23,759 nucleotides of DNA from Krasilnikovozyma curviuscula. Taxonomy: Eukaryota > Basidiomycota > Tremellomycetes > Cystofilobasidiales > Mrakiaceae. Made by a program: the position numbers and the translations under genes. Of this stretch, positions 9,181 through 19,534 are shown one piece after another (the stretch's first letter is position 1; every line of letters begins with the position of its first letter). Below the pieces are notes generated by a model. That model was given only the letters and a program-made list of their open reading frames with translations, was not told where the DNA came from and did no database searches. The DNA lies in NCBI GenBank assembly GCA_014825775.1, contig MVAQ01000288.1:1-23759 (forward strand). Reading direction: 5' to 3'.

Positions 9181-12100
9181 GTGGTCTCTACAAAGGGTAC
9201 ATACCAGAGTATCCAGAAATACGAGTAGATTGCTTCACAAATTCTCACCATGTTAACCCCCTCACTGGAGTCCGATTTCCTCCCACTCGACTCTGGCTCC
9301 TCAGCCACACACACTCAGACCATCTAGCAGGTCTAGAAGGCTATCAGACTGGTGGCCTCAGGATTGTTTGTACCTCAGAAACGAGGGATATCCTCCTTAA
9401 GACGGAGAGGGATAAAGACAGAGTAAACTTCGACAATGACTCTGAACCGGGTAGCAGGCCAGTCATGAAATATCCTGGCATGGTGCAGAAGGCATCTTAT
9501 AACCAGAGAACCAACAGTAAGGTGCCAGGTTGGAATAATTTCGTCAGTTTATTCCCCCGATCTTAAAATCCGGTCGTCCGTGGAGATGACTGACTCTTTT
9601 TCTGGATTATAGAACACCATCTTGGAATACTCTGTACCTGAACTATTTTACATCAACGGTAAAGAAATCACAATCACAGCCTTCCCAGCTAATCATATGC
9701 CTGGGTCCTGCATGTTTCTAATTGAAGGCGGCGACCATGGATCAATTCTACACACCGGTGATGTTCGTTGTGAACCTTCGATGCTGAGAGGTCTTCAACT
9801 GTATCATGGTCTGCGAAAGTACATGGATCCTGCCGCTATTGCGGTGGAAGGAAAAGGAAAAGCCCAGCCAGAGGTTGGACCAAGGTTGATGTTGAGAAGC
9901 ATGCATATCGACACATCCATGCTGTGAGTGATTTCTGAACTAGGACATTCAGTTCTAGCTTTGTTCATTGCTTCTTGGTTACTCACGCATTCAGAATGGG
10001 TACTGGTGAAATGCCGTCTAAGTGCGAGGCTGAAGAAGGAATGATCAGACTGCTGAAGATGTACCCAGAAGATACTCGCTTCTATCTGCATTTTTGGACA
10101 TGGGGGTAAGGCGAAGGTGAAACCAGAGTTTTAGTGTGGAAATGGAACTGATGCCTTGCGCTCGCCGTTAGATACGAGTCGTTGACCGAAGCCATCCTCA
10201 AAGCGTTCCCAGCCGAGACTGTAAGTCTGGCGCTTAAACGAAGACTAGTCAGTACAAAACTTCTCATACTGAAACCTTTTCTTAAGATCCACTTCGATCG
10301 GTATAAACACGATATTCTTGCGAATCCCAAAGCACAGCTCTCTTCGACCCAATTCCTCGTGTCTCGAATCTCTAAGGAAACTTCGTTGTCTCTACAGAAA
10401 AAGTTCAAGTTTCACTGCTGTGATCACAAGAATAAATGCCATGCTGTTCAGTCCCATGAGGTGACTCTCGGTAATCACACTTGCGTAGGTCATGTCGTTC
10501 AGGTCAACCCAACAGAGATGCGGTCGACTGCATGGGATCAGTATCTCCACGAAGTGGAAGCTCATCTGAAGAGAGCAGAACAGGGTATTGATCTCTGGCC
10601 TCACAGAATCGTGAGTGCTCATTTCTTCATCATCTGTATTGTATGTCAAATTTGACTCTTGTCATTGTAGACGGTTCCTTATACACGACACTCGCCTCTC
10701 CCAGAACTGATCTCCATTGTCGAGCTTTTTCGACCTCTCACCATCTACCCCAACACAATTAGAGCTCCCAGCGAGCCGATTGAATATCTCTGTCTGCCTT
10801 CTCTTTTCTCTGGTGTGCTGGAAGATGGAGGTGAAACTCTGTCGCATGAAGTAACCCAATGGGCAGATCTCCAAGACGGGACTCAAAAGCTATGGGTCAA
10901 CATTGCCAAGAAGCTCATCAGAGCAATTGGCGACAGACCAATTCCCAAAGAGTGTGACCATGCGGAGTATTGTGCTATAAAGCTGCAGCAGCTGCGTGAG
11001 CGTGCCTCCAGTGGTGCAGTCAAAGCAGTCGCGACTAGGAACACGACGGTGCAGCATCAGATTCTGGCTTTCATGTTTGGTAACGATCAAGAAGCAGACT
11101 GGAGATCAACTTGTAACAAGACAAAGAACAATGATGAAATAAGCAAATCTCATCCACAAAGTATCCAAGAGTTGTTCCCACCTCCTACATGTGTGAAGAA
11201 CAAGCGCGTCGTTGAATCACCTGCCTCGCACCATGTGGTTTCCTCCGCCGCTACTCTTTCATCCCATCTCGTTACGCGTGATGCGGAGAGCTTACACCTC
11301 CTACAGCCAACAACGGAAGCCGCTCCAAGTGATGATCTTGGGTCAGAGACTTTGGTATCCAAAACTCTGATGGTCTCTGATGTTCCCCCGAGGCCAATGT
11401 CTCTTTCAGGTGAGTGTTTTTCTCAAGATACTCACTGAGTTTCGTCTCTGACGGCAATTGCCTTCGCAGTTATTCAAGCAGCTTCACAAGATGATTATGT
11501 CATGAAGAATCCTTACGAAACTGAAATCTCGACCATGACTCAATGGGTGAAAGCGTTTAAAGCACTGAGGAACAGGGCCATTGAATTGGCTGGACTTCAC
11601 GCCAAACTAACGGAATCCGAAACCGACAAAAATACGTCTTCAAACCAACCTGTGCCAGCTCAACAAGCTGGAAAAAAGCGTGGTGCAGAAGCTATTACTG
11701 TAGATGCGTCCTTCAAGCGGGTGAAACGTTCTCTTTCACAGCCCGAATCATTTTCCGCCATCTTCCTTGACCAATCACCATTAGCAGCTCTATCTGCGAC
11801 TCCTGTTAAAACTCAACCACTTTTATTGGGCGAAGCCGAGCTAACAGGTGCTACCCTCAGTGGCTGTCGTCAAATCACAGATAACACACCTCCGTCTGTA
11901 TTGCACTTTGTCAACTGTCTTCCCCTCAACTCAGGTCCATTCGGGTCTGCCAAAGTCGCATTCTTTGATTTAGACAATACTTTGATCACGACTCAGTCTG
12001 GATCTGTCTTTCAAGTCACGTCGAGAGATTGGAAGTGGATGAACGATGACTATCCGCAGGTGCTGTCGAGGATTTCCAAAGCTGGGTAAGTGTTGATTTT

Positions 12101-12752
12101 GGGGGCAGCTTCGTCACTACCAGCGTCTAATTTATACCTTCTCTATACATAAGATATCATGTCTTCATTGTCAGTAATGACGGAGTACTCTCTCGAGATT
12201 TGGAGAAGCAGGAAAAGTGGGTCAAGAAGATCCACCGTTTTGCAAAATCGGTGAGTATCCTGCTCCCTGCCCTCTGATTTACCTAAGAAAGCTCACTTAG
12301 TTGATTTTCTTCAATTTCTTTTAGATTCCAGACCTGCCATTTACTCTTCTTTGCTCAATCGCTAATGATGAGTACCATAAACCTCAACCTGGCCTCTTTC
12401 ACTTCGCTCAAGAGATCCTTCGCTCCCGCAATTCCGTTACAAGCATCGACATGACAGCAAGCTTCATGGTCGGTGATTGTGCAGGAAGGCATCATAATGC
12501 GTTCCTCAAACGAAGGAAAGATAGTTCTGCGTACGACAAGAACTTCGCCAAAGCTGTCAATTTACCTTTCTTTGCACCGGAGGTAAACAGCCACATTTAT
12601 TTAGTATGAATTTTCGCCATTCTAATTTCTTGCTTGTTGAATAGGAATTTTTTGGAAGGCATCGGTCCACCCTGACCGGTTGTCCCTCATCTCATAACAA
12701 TCCAACTCTACGCCACACGACAATAAATGTTACCACCACTAAAACGACCTGA
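9177..12752 (+). CDS. Artemis/SNM1-like beta-CASP nuclease fused to PNKP/Tpp1-like polynucleotide 3'-phosphatase
   Basis: Predicted bifunctional DNA end-processing protein of 992 aa. Exons: 9177-9542, 9613-9923, 9995-10105, 10172-10220, 10287-10610, 10671-11409, 11470-12085, 12154-12250, 12325-12582, 12645-12752. The N-terminal metallo-beta-lactamase has HTHSDH at 44-49, NHMPGS with H150, and TGDVR with D172. Beta-CASP motif residues follow: D222 in HIDTSM, an FHCCDH segment, and VPYTRHS with H394. Order and spacing look closer to Artemis/DCLRE1C than to Pso2. A ~350-residue linker is Ser/Thr-rich and carries a bipartite-NLS-like KKRG...KRVKR at about 702-720. The C-terminal HAD phosphatase has FDLDNTLIT (D800, D802), IVSND (S846), YHKP (K890), VGDCAGR (D922) and LPFFAPEEFF, the order seen in PNKP and Tpp1. 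No kinase P-loop is visible, so it is phosphatase only. The exon 6/7 junction lies inside the linker and exon 7 spans linker and HAD start. Less certain points: the exon 1 donor (GTCAGT at 9543) and the last exon, which may splice on into a frame ending at 13010. Confidence 0.87.
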
Positions 12753-13210
12753 CCCTTCACTAGATCACTAGAATCTCATGTCGAAGCCGAACCTATTTGC
12801 TCAACTCAAGCGCTGCTGAGTCTCGATTCCACCGAATTGGCGAAGGAGATGGCGTTGTTGATGAGTCGGTTTAGTTTAGAAAGTACAAATAGTCGTAGCA
12901 TAAGCAGCCAGAGGTGGTATTTCTCAGGGCAGATACAACTCTCACACCGAATCTCCTGTCAAAAAAATGGTCCAGTGGTTGAGATCCGCTTGAAGCTTGA
13001 CGACTTTTGAAGCAAGTTTCCCTGTTCTTATACCTATATGCACTCGATATCCCTTATTATCAAGATACACTCCATAAGTGTGTGTTTTCTCCCAGTTTAC
13101 GAGTTTTCTTGTTATCTTATCTCCGCCTCAAAATTTTGCAAACTTTTGGTCGACCAAAGCGCAGAGACATTGGACGTAAAACTTCATCAACCACCAACCT
13201 TGCAGCAATC
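12753..13210. other. Spacer between nuclease-phosphatase gene and NOP2
   Basis: It holds the 3' end of the upstream gene and the NOP2 promoter and 5' UTR. The first 250 bp carry an open plus-strand frame (12765-13010, ending TGA) that may be an extra last exon of the upstream gene. The part next to NOP2 is T/C-rich and ends in a CCTTGCAGCAATC leader just before the start codon. Confidence 0.5.
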
Positions 13211-15780
13211 ATGGGACGACGAGCTAAGAACAAACAGGGAGCACCCCAACCTATAGTTCCCGTCCATGAAGGTCTCAAGCGTAAAGCTGACGGTCAAATT
13301 CCTCGTTCTGGAGGGAAGAAGGTGAAGGCGCTGAAGGGCAAAGGTCGAACTTCAGAGAGGATTGAGAAGGGGGCCGTTGATAGTGACGACGAGAAGGAAC
13401 AGGTAAAGAAGGTCAACGCCAAGAAGAGTGTTCCAAAGGGTGAGGTCGAGAGGAGTGTGTTTGACATGGAAGACGACGACGGCGAAATGGAGGAGGATGA
13501 GTTCAACCTAGCAGGAGGGTGAGGCCTACGTTTCAATTTTCTCTTCCTCTGCAATCCTATGCTAATAAACGGATATCCTATGTTCCTAAGGGATGGTGAC
13601 GAAGGAATGCCTGTGAGCACCAATTCAGCTCTCGAAATTTTGTGAAAACGCTCTAAATTCTGATACCATACTCTCACACTCTGTTTAGCGTCCACCTCCT
13701 ATCGCAATGCAGTTTTCTGATTCAGAAGAAGGCTCAGAGGTGAGTCCTGACTTGCATGCTGTCTTCCTGAAATTTTGACCTGAGACGCCGCCAAAATTTC
13801 CTCTCCAGATTGAGGATCTGAACGATATCTCAGATGATGAGATGATCCCTCACGGCGCAGATGATCAGTTCGACTTGGATGAAGGAGAGTTCCCAACCGA
13901 TTCGGAGGATGAGGAGGAGGAGGAAGATACCTCGGGAGCAGAAACCTCTGAAGACGAAGGCGAACCCAAACCCACCAAATCAAAGCGACCGGCAAATGCA
14001 ACCGGAGACTGGTCCGGTTCAGATTCAGAACCAGATGATCCTAATGAAGTTGATATCCAAATTAACGCTCAAATGGCTGAGGAGGACGAAGATTTCGACG
14101 GCGAAGAGCGGTTTGTTCTGCCAACTGAGGAAGAGAAGGTCGCTGAAGCTGAAGGTAGAGCTGAAGGTGGTCTTAGGAAGGTTGAAAAGCGATTAAGAGA
14201 GATTGTTAGGATCTTGGGAGACTGGTCTAAATACGGCGGAAAGGATGGAAGGTGAGTGAGCCGGTCGCAACTGTACTGCATCTACCTTTGCTGACTGTCA
14301 AGTTTTTTACACACTAACACAGGTCGAGGACAGATTACACAACTCAGATGATCTCTGACATCGCAACTTACTATGGTTATAATACCTTCCTCGTCGAGAA
14401 GCTCCTCCACCTTTTCCCAATCTCTGAAGCTATTCCATTCTTCGACGCCAACGAAACTCCACGACCAGTGACGATCCGAACCAACACCCTTCGAACGCGA
14501 CGAAGAGATCTTGCCCAAGCACTCATCAATAGAGGTGTCAACCTGGAACCTATCGGGAAATGGACCAAGGTCGGTCTCCAAGTGTTCGAGTCCGCCGTAC
14601 CGATCGGTGCGACACCAGAGTACCTTGCCGGCCACTACATGCTCCAAGCTGCTTCCTCCTTTTTGCCCGTCATCTCTCTTGCCCCACAGCCTGGTGAAAA
14701 GGTTCTCGACATGGCGTCCAGTCCGGGTGGCAAGACTACCTACATTTCCGCTCTACTTCAAAACACTGGTACTGTCTTCGCCAACGATGCTAACAAGGCG
14801 AGGTTGAAGTCGTTGACTGCAAATGTCCACCGATTGGGATGCAAGAATGTGGTTGTGTGCAACTACGACGGAAGGGAGTTTCCTAAGGTTATGGGTGGAT
14901 TTGACAGGGTCTTATTAGATGCGCCATGTTCAGGAACTGGTGTCATCAGTAAAGATGCGACTGTCAAGGTCAACAAGGTGAATTTGAGATATTCTTTTAA
15001 TCTGAAATTTATTGGATATTGACTTGATTCTCCTACACTTAGTCCGAACGTGATTTCCACCTGCTCTCCCACCTCCAAAAACAACTCATCCTCTGCGCTA
15101 TCGACTCTGTTAATACAGACTCCAAAACTGGAGGCTATATCGTCTACTCCACATGTTCGGTGATGGTGGACGAGAACGAGGCCGTTGTCGACTATGCATT
15201 GAGGAAGAGGCCGGGTGTCAAGCTTGTGGAGACGGGACTCGAGTTCGGAAGAGAGGGATTCACGTCCTTCAGAGGTAAAGATTTCGGGAAGGATATGAAG
15301 ATGACGAGAAGATACTTGCCTCATGTTCACAATGGTTAGTCTTTTGCATTTTCTCGAGGTGACGGAGGACATGTCAAGAAAAGTATTCGCTAATGCCTCC
15401 CTGTCCGCCTCGCCCGTAGTCGACGGTTTCTTCGTTGCCAAATTAAAAGTCTCCAAACCACCAAAGGGATCGAGAGCGAAGAAAGACGCTGCTGAGGATG
15501 AAGAGTTTGTTAGTGACTTTGTTCCTGCACCAGTGAACGAGGAGGAGGAGGCTGAAGCGGAAGCTGAGAAGGAAGCTGCTGATGCTGTCAAGTTCAATGA
15601 TGATGAGGACGAGGCTATCATTCAGGGTGAGTGCTTTCCCTTTCGAGCTCTGTACGAATTTAGTTTCTAATAGTTTCATTTCTTCCATATTCCATAGAAT
15701 CTATGAGGAAACACCTGAAGTCGAAGGGTATCAAGCTGCAACCTAAGTCGGAGGACAAGAAGAAGAAGTCTAATGCGTAA
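13211..15780 (+). CDS. NOP2: NOP2, nucleolar 25S rRNA cytosine-5 methyltransferase
   Basis: SAM-dependent RNA m5C methyltransferase of the NOP2/NSUN1 family. It modifies large-subunit rRNA and is needed for 60S ribosome assembly in the nucleolus. Exons: 13211-13518, 13591-13612, 13689-13739, 13809-14251, 14323-14977, 15043-15334, 15420-15626, 15698-15780; 686 aa. The N-terminus is basic ([22 protein letters not shown]) and followed by long acidic Asp/Glu tracts, typical of nucleolar proteins. The catalytic domain has [11 protein letters not shown], the SAM-binding loop [27 protein letters not shown] with C477, and [12 protein letters not shown] with the catalytic TC cysteine C531. It ends with [18 protein letters not shown]. 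The C-terminal tail is Lys/Glu-rich. The start has a purine-poor but acceptable context, and in-frame sequence upstream lacks family character. Exon 2 is a 22-nt microexon. Confidence 0.97.
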
Positions 15781-16042
15781 CATTGATCTCTCTTTCTTAC
15801 TTCTCTTGTACATGATTTCCTTTTGTACGATCATGGCTGTATTCTCATTCAAGTAGACAAACTTTCCGCGAGCGAGTGGCAAGCGGAAGAGAGTTTTCAC
15901 GTCTAAACCCGATCGAAAAAAATGCGGATGTCACTCGATGTCATCCAGGCTGGTGTTGACTTCCGTCTGTTTCATAGCTGAATCGGTATTAGATTCATAT
16001 ATTTGCAAGGGAAAACAAACAAAAACAACGGAAGAATGGACC

Positions 16043-16135
16043 TTAAGGTTGGTTCGAAGCACCGGTGGAGACACGCTTGAGAGGAGAACCCCAATCTTCT
16101 TCCCCCACTACTATTAGTGGAGGAGCAAGCCACAT
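16043..16135 (-). CDS. Possible 30-residue small protein, antisense in the PCK1 upstream region
   Basis: A complete ATG-to-TAA frame of 31 codons on the minus strand. It starts MWLAPPLIVVGEED and continues with a basic WGSPLKRV segment and a short polar tail. The sequence immediately upstream (CATATCAAG) could also be a splice acceptor, so this might instead be an exon. Nothing in it identifies a family. ORFs this short arise often by chance; it is listed because its composition is protein-like and the gap around it is otherwise empty. Confidence 0.18.
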   Translation of the reverse strand: MWLAPPLIVVGEEDWGSPLKRVSTGASNQP

Positions 16136-16228
16136 CTTGATATGCTGGAGATGTATCTTCTCTTCACAATGTCTCTAATTCGCCCTTACATGTTTATTAC
16201 ATTCTTGTGGATCTCTTGCGAGCTGGCG

Positions 16229-16342
16229 CAAATGTAAACAAACAGTTAGATCCTCGTAATCCCAGGACAATTTATATCACCAATAGGTTTCAAGGCTCTC
16301 AAGCTTCTTTCTACCCCTAGGCACCTTCTCTGTTTACATTTG
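16229..16342. repeat. 12-bp inverted repeat with forkhead-like cores
   Basis: CAAATGTAAACA at 16229-16240 is the exact reverse complement of TGTTTACATTTG at 16331-16342. The right arm is itself half of a smaller palindrome: TGTTTAC at 16331-16337 and GTAAACA at 16344-16350, separated by six bases. GTAAACA is the core bound by forkhead transcription factors, so three such cores lie within 122 bp of the PCK1 promoter. The sequence identity is seen directly; factor binding is inferred. Confidence 0.75.
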
Positions 16343-16693
16343 TGTAAACATCGAGTCTCAAAGTCAATATCATGTGATAAGCTAGGAGCTGCAGAACGAT
16401 GTATATCTGGGTGCTTCCCTCTCTCTGACTTTACTAGCACGACCTAGGGCGATCGGTGGGATCAGAAGAGGTCCCAGATCTTTTGCCGTAGGAACGTATG
16501 GAGTCTGGAGTTATCGATTTAAAGGTCGTTCGGATTTATAGGGCCAGTCGCCTCACGGATGTGGCGTCACAGCCCGCGCTGAGGTACTTAAGGCCAGAGG
16601 AAGCTGTTTGAATCCTCTATCCTCACCTCCCATCCTTTTCCCCATTTCCTTTTCTCATCCAACTTGTCTTAACCCCATCCCAATCAGCCTAGC

Positions 16694-19218
16694 ATGACCT
16701 CTGACGCAAATTACAAATTCCTTGGCTCTGCTATGGAATCCTTCTCCAGCGCAGGTTTCGATATGTACGTTTTCTCTCTTGAGCTAGTTCTTTCTCCTGC
16801 AATGTTGGATATAGTGTATCTATGCTAGTCTACTGCCAACATGAATGTTGCTGTAGCGCGAACAGCTTCATCATCCATATCTACCGGTGTCCCACTAGGA
16901 TCAACTCGATTCCGCTCTGCTCGAGGCCTTTCACGGGGCTTTTTTTTTGCTGTTCTCCTCTTTTTCATCCTTGAATGAGCCTCTGGACTAACTCTTGCTT
17001 CTTCATATTCTCTCTGCTTTTCATTCTGTCCAATTCGACGATGCTTCGGGTTATGGAATTTCCTTCGCCCATTTTTATCGCGTGACCTCATTTTCTTGCT
17101 TCTGGACTTTGGCGTTTTCTCTGTCTCAACACTTGGTTCAATGGATACTCACAGGGACAAGATCCACATCAAGAGAAATGCTCCAGTTGCTACCCTCTAC
17201 GAAGATGCCATCAAGAATGAAGGCGCCGTTATTTCTTCGTCTGGTGCCCTCATCAACTTCTCTGGAAAGAAGACTGGCCGATCTCCAAAGGACAAGCGTG
17301 TCGTTTACGAAGAGACGTCAAAGGACGACGTCTGGTGGGGCAGTGTTAACATCAAGATGGAGTGAGTCTCTTTTCGCCCTTTCACATGCTCGGTGACTGA
17401 CGACCTCCTTTTTGTTTCTTTTTTAAGCGAGCACACATTCGAAATTAACAGGGAACGTGCTATCGATTACCTAAACACAAGAGAGAACGTCTATGTATTC
17501 GATGGCTTCGCTGGAGTGAGTGGACTTGATGTCTAATGACTCCTTCTCATGTGACACTTGACTGATTTCAGCTCTCGATTGCTTTCTACTCCAGGCTGAT
17601 CCAAAGTACAGGCTCAAAATCCGTGTCATTGCTTCTCGAGCTTACCACGCTTTGTTCATGGTGCGTTTTTCAGTTGATGTCTTGAATTAAGATGACGGCA
17701 AATGTTGACCCTTGTTTTTATTTTTTTGTCTTCTCCTCTCCAGAACAACATGCTTATTCGACCAACTGAAGAAGAACTTGAGAACTTCGGGGAGCCGGAT
17801 TTCATCATCTACAACGCTGGCCAATTCCCAGCTAACAGATTCACTACTGGCATGACCTCGACGACCTCCGTCGAGATCAATTTCAAGAGAATGGAGATGG
17901 TCATCCTCGGTACTGAATACGCTGGCGAGATGAAGAAGGGTGTCTTCTCTGTGATGCACTACATCATGCCTGTCAAGTACAAGCAGTTGTCTCTGCATTC
18001 TTCCGCAAACGAAGGTGTCGAGAGCAAGGATGTAACCCTCTTCTTTGGTCTATCTGGAACAGGAAAGACGTGAGTTCGCTTTGGTCGCATCGCTGTTGTG
18101 GTCTGTGTCTCACTTTTAGAAAACTTTTTATTCGATTCAGCACCCTTTCCACCGATCCAAAGCGTGCGCTCATTGGTGACGACGAGCATGTCTGGGCTGA
18201 CACTGGTGTTTTCAACATCGAAGGTGGTTGTTACGCCAAGTGCATCAACTTGTGAGTATCTATTTTAACCTTTTTTTTCGTTTGTACCAGAAACTGAAAT
18301 TGCTCTTTCCCAGGTCCAAGGAGAAGGAGCCAGAAATTTACAACGCTATCCGATACGGTGCTATCCTCGAAAACGTCGTTTATGACCCATCCAACCGAAA
18401 ACCAGACTACGACGATGTATCCATTACTGAAAACACCAGATGTGCTTACCCAATCGATTACATTGAGGGTGCTCTTCCAGGCTCCCGATCAGTCCACCAA
18501 CCAAAGAACTTGGTCTTCTTGACTTGCGACGCATACGGTGTCTTGCCCCCTGTCTCCAAATTGACTCCTGAACAGGCTTCTTACCACTTCGTTGCTGGAT
18601 ACACCTCCAAGACCCCCGGGACTGAGGATGGTATCTTGGAACCCTCTCGTTAGTAGTCGCCTTCACAATTGGTTTCCTTTCCTGCCTCGCCTGATCCTTT
18701 TTCTCTTCCTGCCTTAAATAGCAACGTTCTCTACATGTTACGGTCAACCATTCATCATTCTCCACCCAGCACGTTACGCCGAGATGTTGGCTGAGCGCAT
18801 GTCTGCCACCAAGGCCGACTGCTACCTCATCAACACTGGCTGGACCGGCGGTAAATTCGGCCAAGGAAAGAGATGTCCTCTCAAATATACCCGAGCGATC
18901 GTCGACGCCATCCACAACGGCACCCTCGCCCAGGCAGAGTACGAAAACTTCCCTATCTTCAACCTGTCGATTCCAAAAGCCATCCCAGGCGTTCCATCTG
19001 AAATTTTGAACCCAGCTAAGGCATGGCCATCATCTGATGCCTTCAACGTTGAGGTCACCAAGCTTGCTGGTGCGTTTCCACCCCTGTTTTTCTCCATAGT
19101 TTGCCTCACTTCTAACCTATTCCTTGTCTTCCCTTCTCCAGGCATGTTCAACAAGGCCTTCACGAAGTACGAAGATGGCGTTTCAGAAAAGGTCTTGAAA
19201 GCCGGACCACTCCTGTAA
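16694..19218 (+). CDS. PCK1: Phosphoenolpyruvate carboxykinase (ATP)
   Basis: Converts oxaloacetate and ATP to phosphoenolpyruvate, ADP and CO2, the committed step of gluconeogenesis; cytosolic. Exons: 16694-16764, 17155-17361, 17428-17515, 17595-17660, 17744-18069, 18141-18251, 18314-18648, 18722-19069, 19142-19218; 542 aa, the usual length for the fungal ATP-dependent form. Motifs: [13 protein letters not shown], the phosphate-binding P-loop GLSGTGKTT at 246-254, the metal-binding kinase-2 motif GDDEHVW at 265-271, and [14 protein letters not shown] near the C-terminal region. The codon for T253 in the P-loop is split by the fifth intron. The first intron (16765-17154) is 390 nt, far longer than the others; joining exons 1 and 2 gives [15 protein letters not shown], which fits the family without missing residues. 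Codon use looks C-ending in places (AAC, GTC, TTC), consistent with high expression. The upstream region suggests carbon-source control. Confidence 0.98.
16765..17154 (+). other. PCK1: Unusually long first intron of PCK1
   Basis: A 390-nt intron (GTACGT donor, ACTCACAG acceptor) in a window where coding introns are mostly 50-100 nt. The plus strand is pyrimidine-rich with a T9 run. The minus strand holds an 88-codon ORF (17091-16825) that is very rich in Lys/Arg, which is what a pyrimidine-rich complement would produce, although its last 25 residues are more balanced. No snoRNA boxes could be placed convincingly. Confidence 0.85.
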
Positions 19219-19534
19219 TCTCAGAAATTCAAGTTTGCCTACATGCGTCTTTGGGGGTTTGGAGCGCCGGAGAGACGGTTGTACATAGTTTCTTCTTATC
19301 CTTCACTTGTTCTATACCAAGCATTACTTTCTGTAGCCATTCCGATGTGATATCACAGTAACCTAACGGTCCATTGTAAGCAAGTTATTCAACAAGAGAT
19401 TTGCAGTTGACAAGCGCCTCGCAAAAAAGCTTTTATTGTCTGAAGGGCAATGAAAAGTCTATTTCATTATGAACAAATTCTTACAACGTCACCTGATATA
19501 TTGCCTGAAGGGACTCGAAAAAGCTAATCTACAA
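19219..19534. other. Convergent 3' flank of PCK1 and the USP gene
   Basis: The 316 bp between the PCK1 stop (19218) and the USP gene's farther possible stop (19535) hold both 3' UTRs. I see no other gene and no clear terminator hairpin. Confidence 0.7.

Larger units (their letters stand above)
15781..16693. promoter_or_regulatory. NOP2 3' flank and PCK1 promoter region
   Basis: A 913-bp gap, the largest clean promoter in the window, upstream of a gene that in fungi is normally repressed by glucose. It contains a GTAAACA-type inverted repeat, a CCCCAC (Mig1/CreA-like) core at 16103-16108, a TTTATATCACC stretch near 16268 and GTGGCGTCAC near 16560, which resembles a CRE half-palindrome. The last ~90 bp are strongly C/T-rich, as expected for a highly expressed fungal gene's leader. 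These motif matches are short and unproven. A small antisense ORF at 16135-16043 is listed separately. Confidence 0.55.

Noticed and set aside
11502..12752. Separate stand-alone 3'-phosphatase gene starting at the ATG at 11502
   Set aside because: The intron 11410-11469 has good signals and joins the nuclease frame to this exon, and no promoter-sized gap exists; still worth testing, as stated in the fusion finding.
13007..13210. In-frame upstream ATG extending NOP2 by 68 residues
   Set aside because: The upstream part is hydrophobic and unlike any NOP2; MGRRAKNK at 13211 is a typical NOP2 start.
14863..15621. 252-codon minus-strand ORF opposite NOP2
   Set aside because: It overlaps conserved NOP2 catalytic motifs on the plus strand and its N-terminus is a Ser/Ala run mirroring acidic repeats.
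16049..16061. tRNA B-box-like sequence GGTTCGAAGCACC
   Set aside because: No A box at the right distance upstream and no acceptor-stem pairing; one consensus position also fails.
16825..17091. 88-codon minus-strand ORF as an independent gene
   Set aside because: It lies wholly inside the PCK1 intron and its Lys/Arg excess is what a pyrimidine-rich plus strand gives; kept only as part of a finding.
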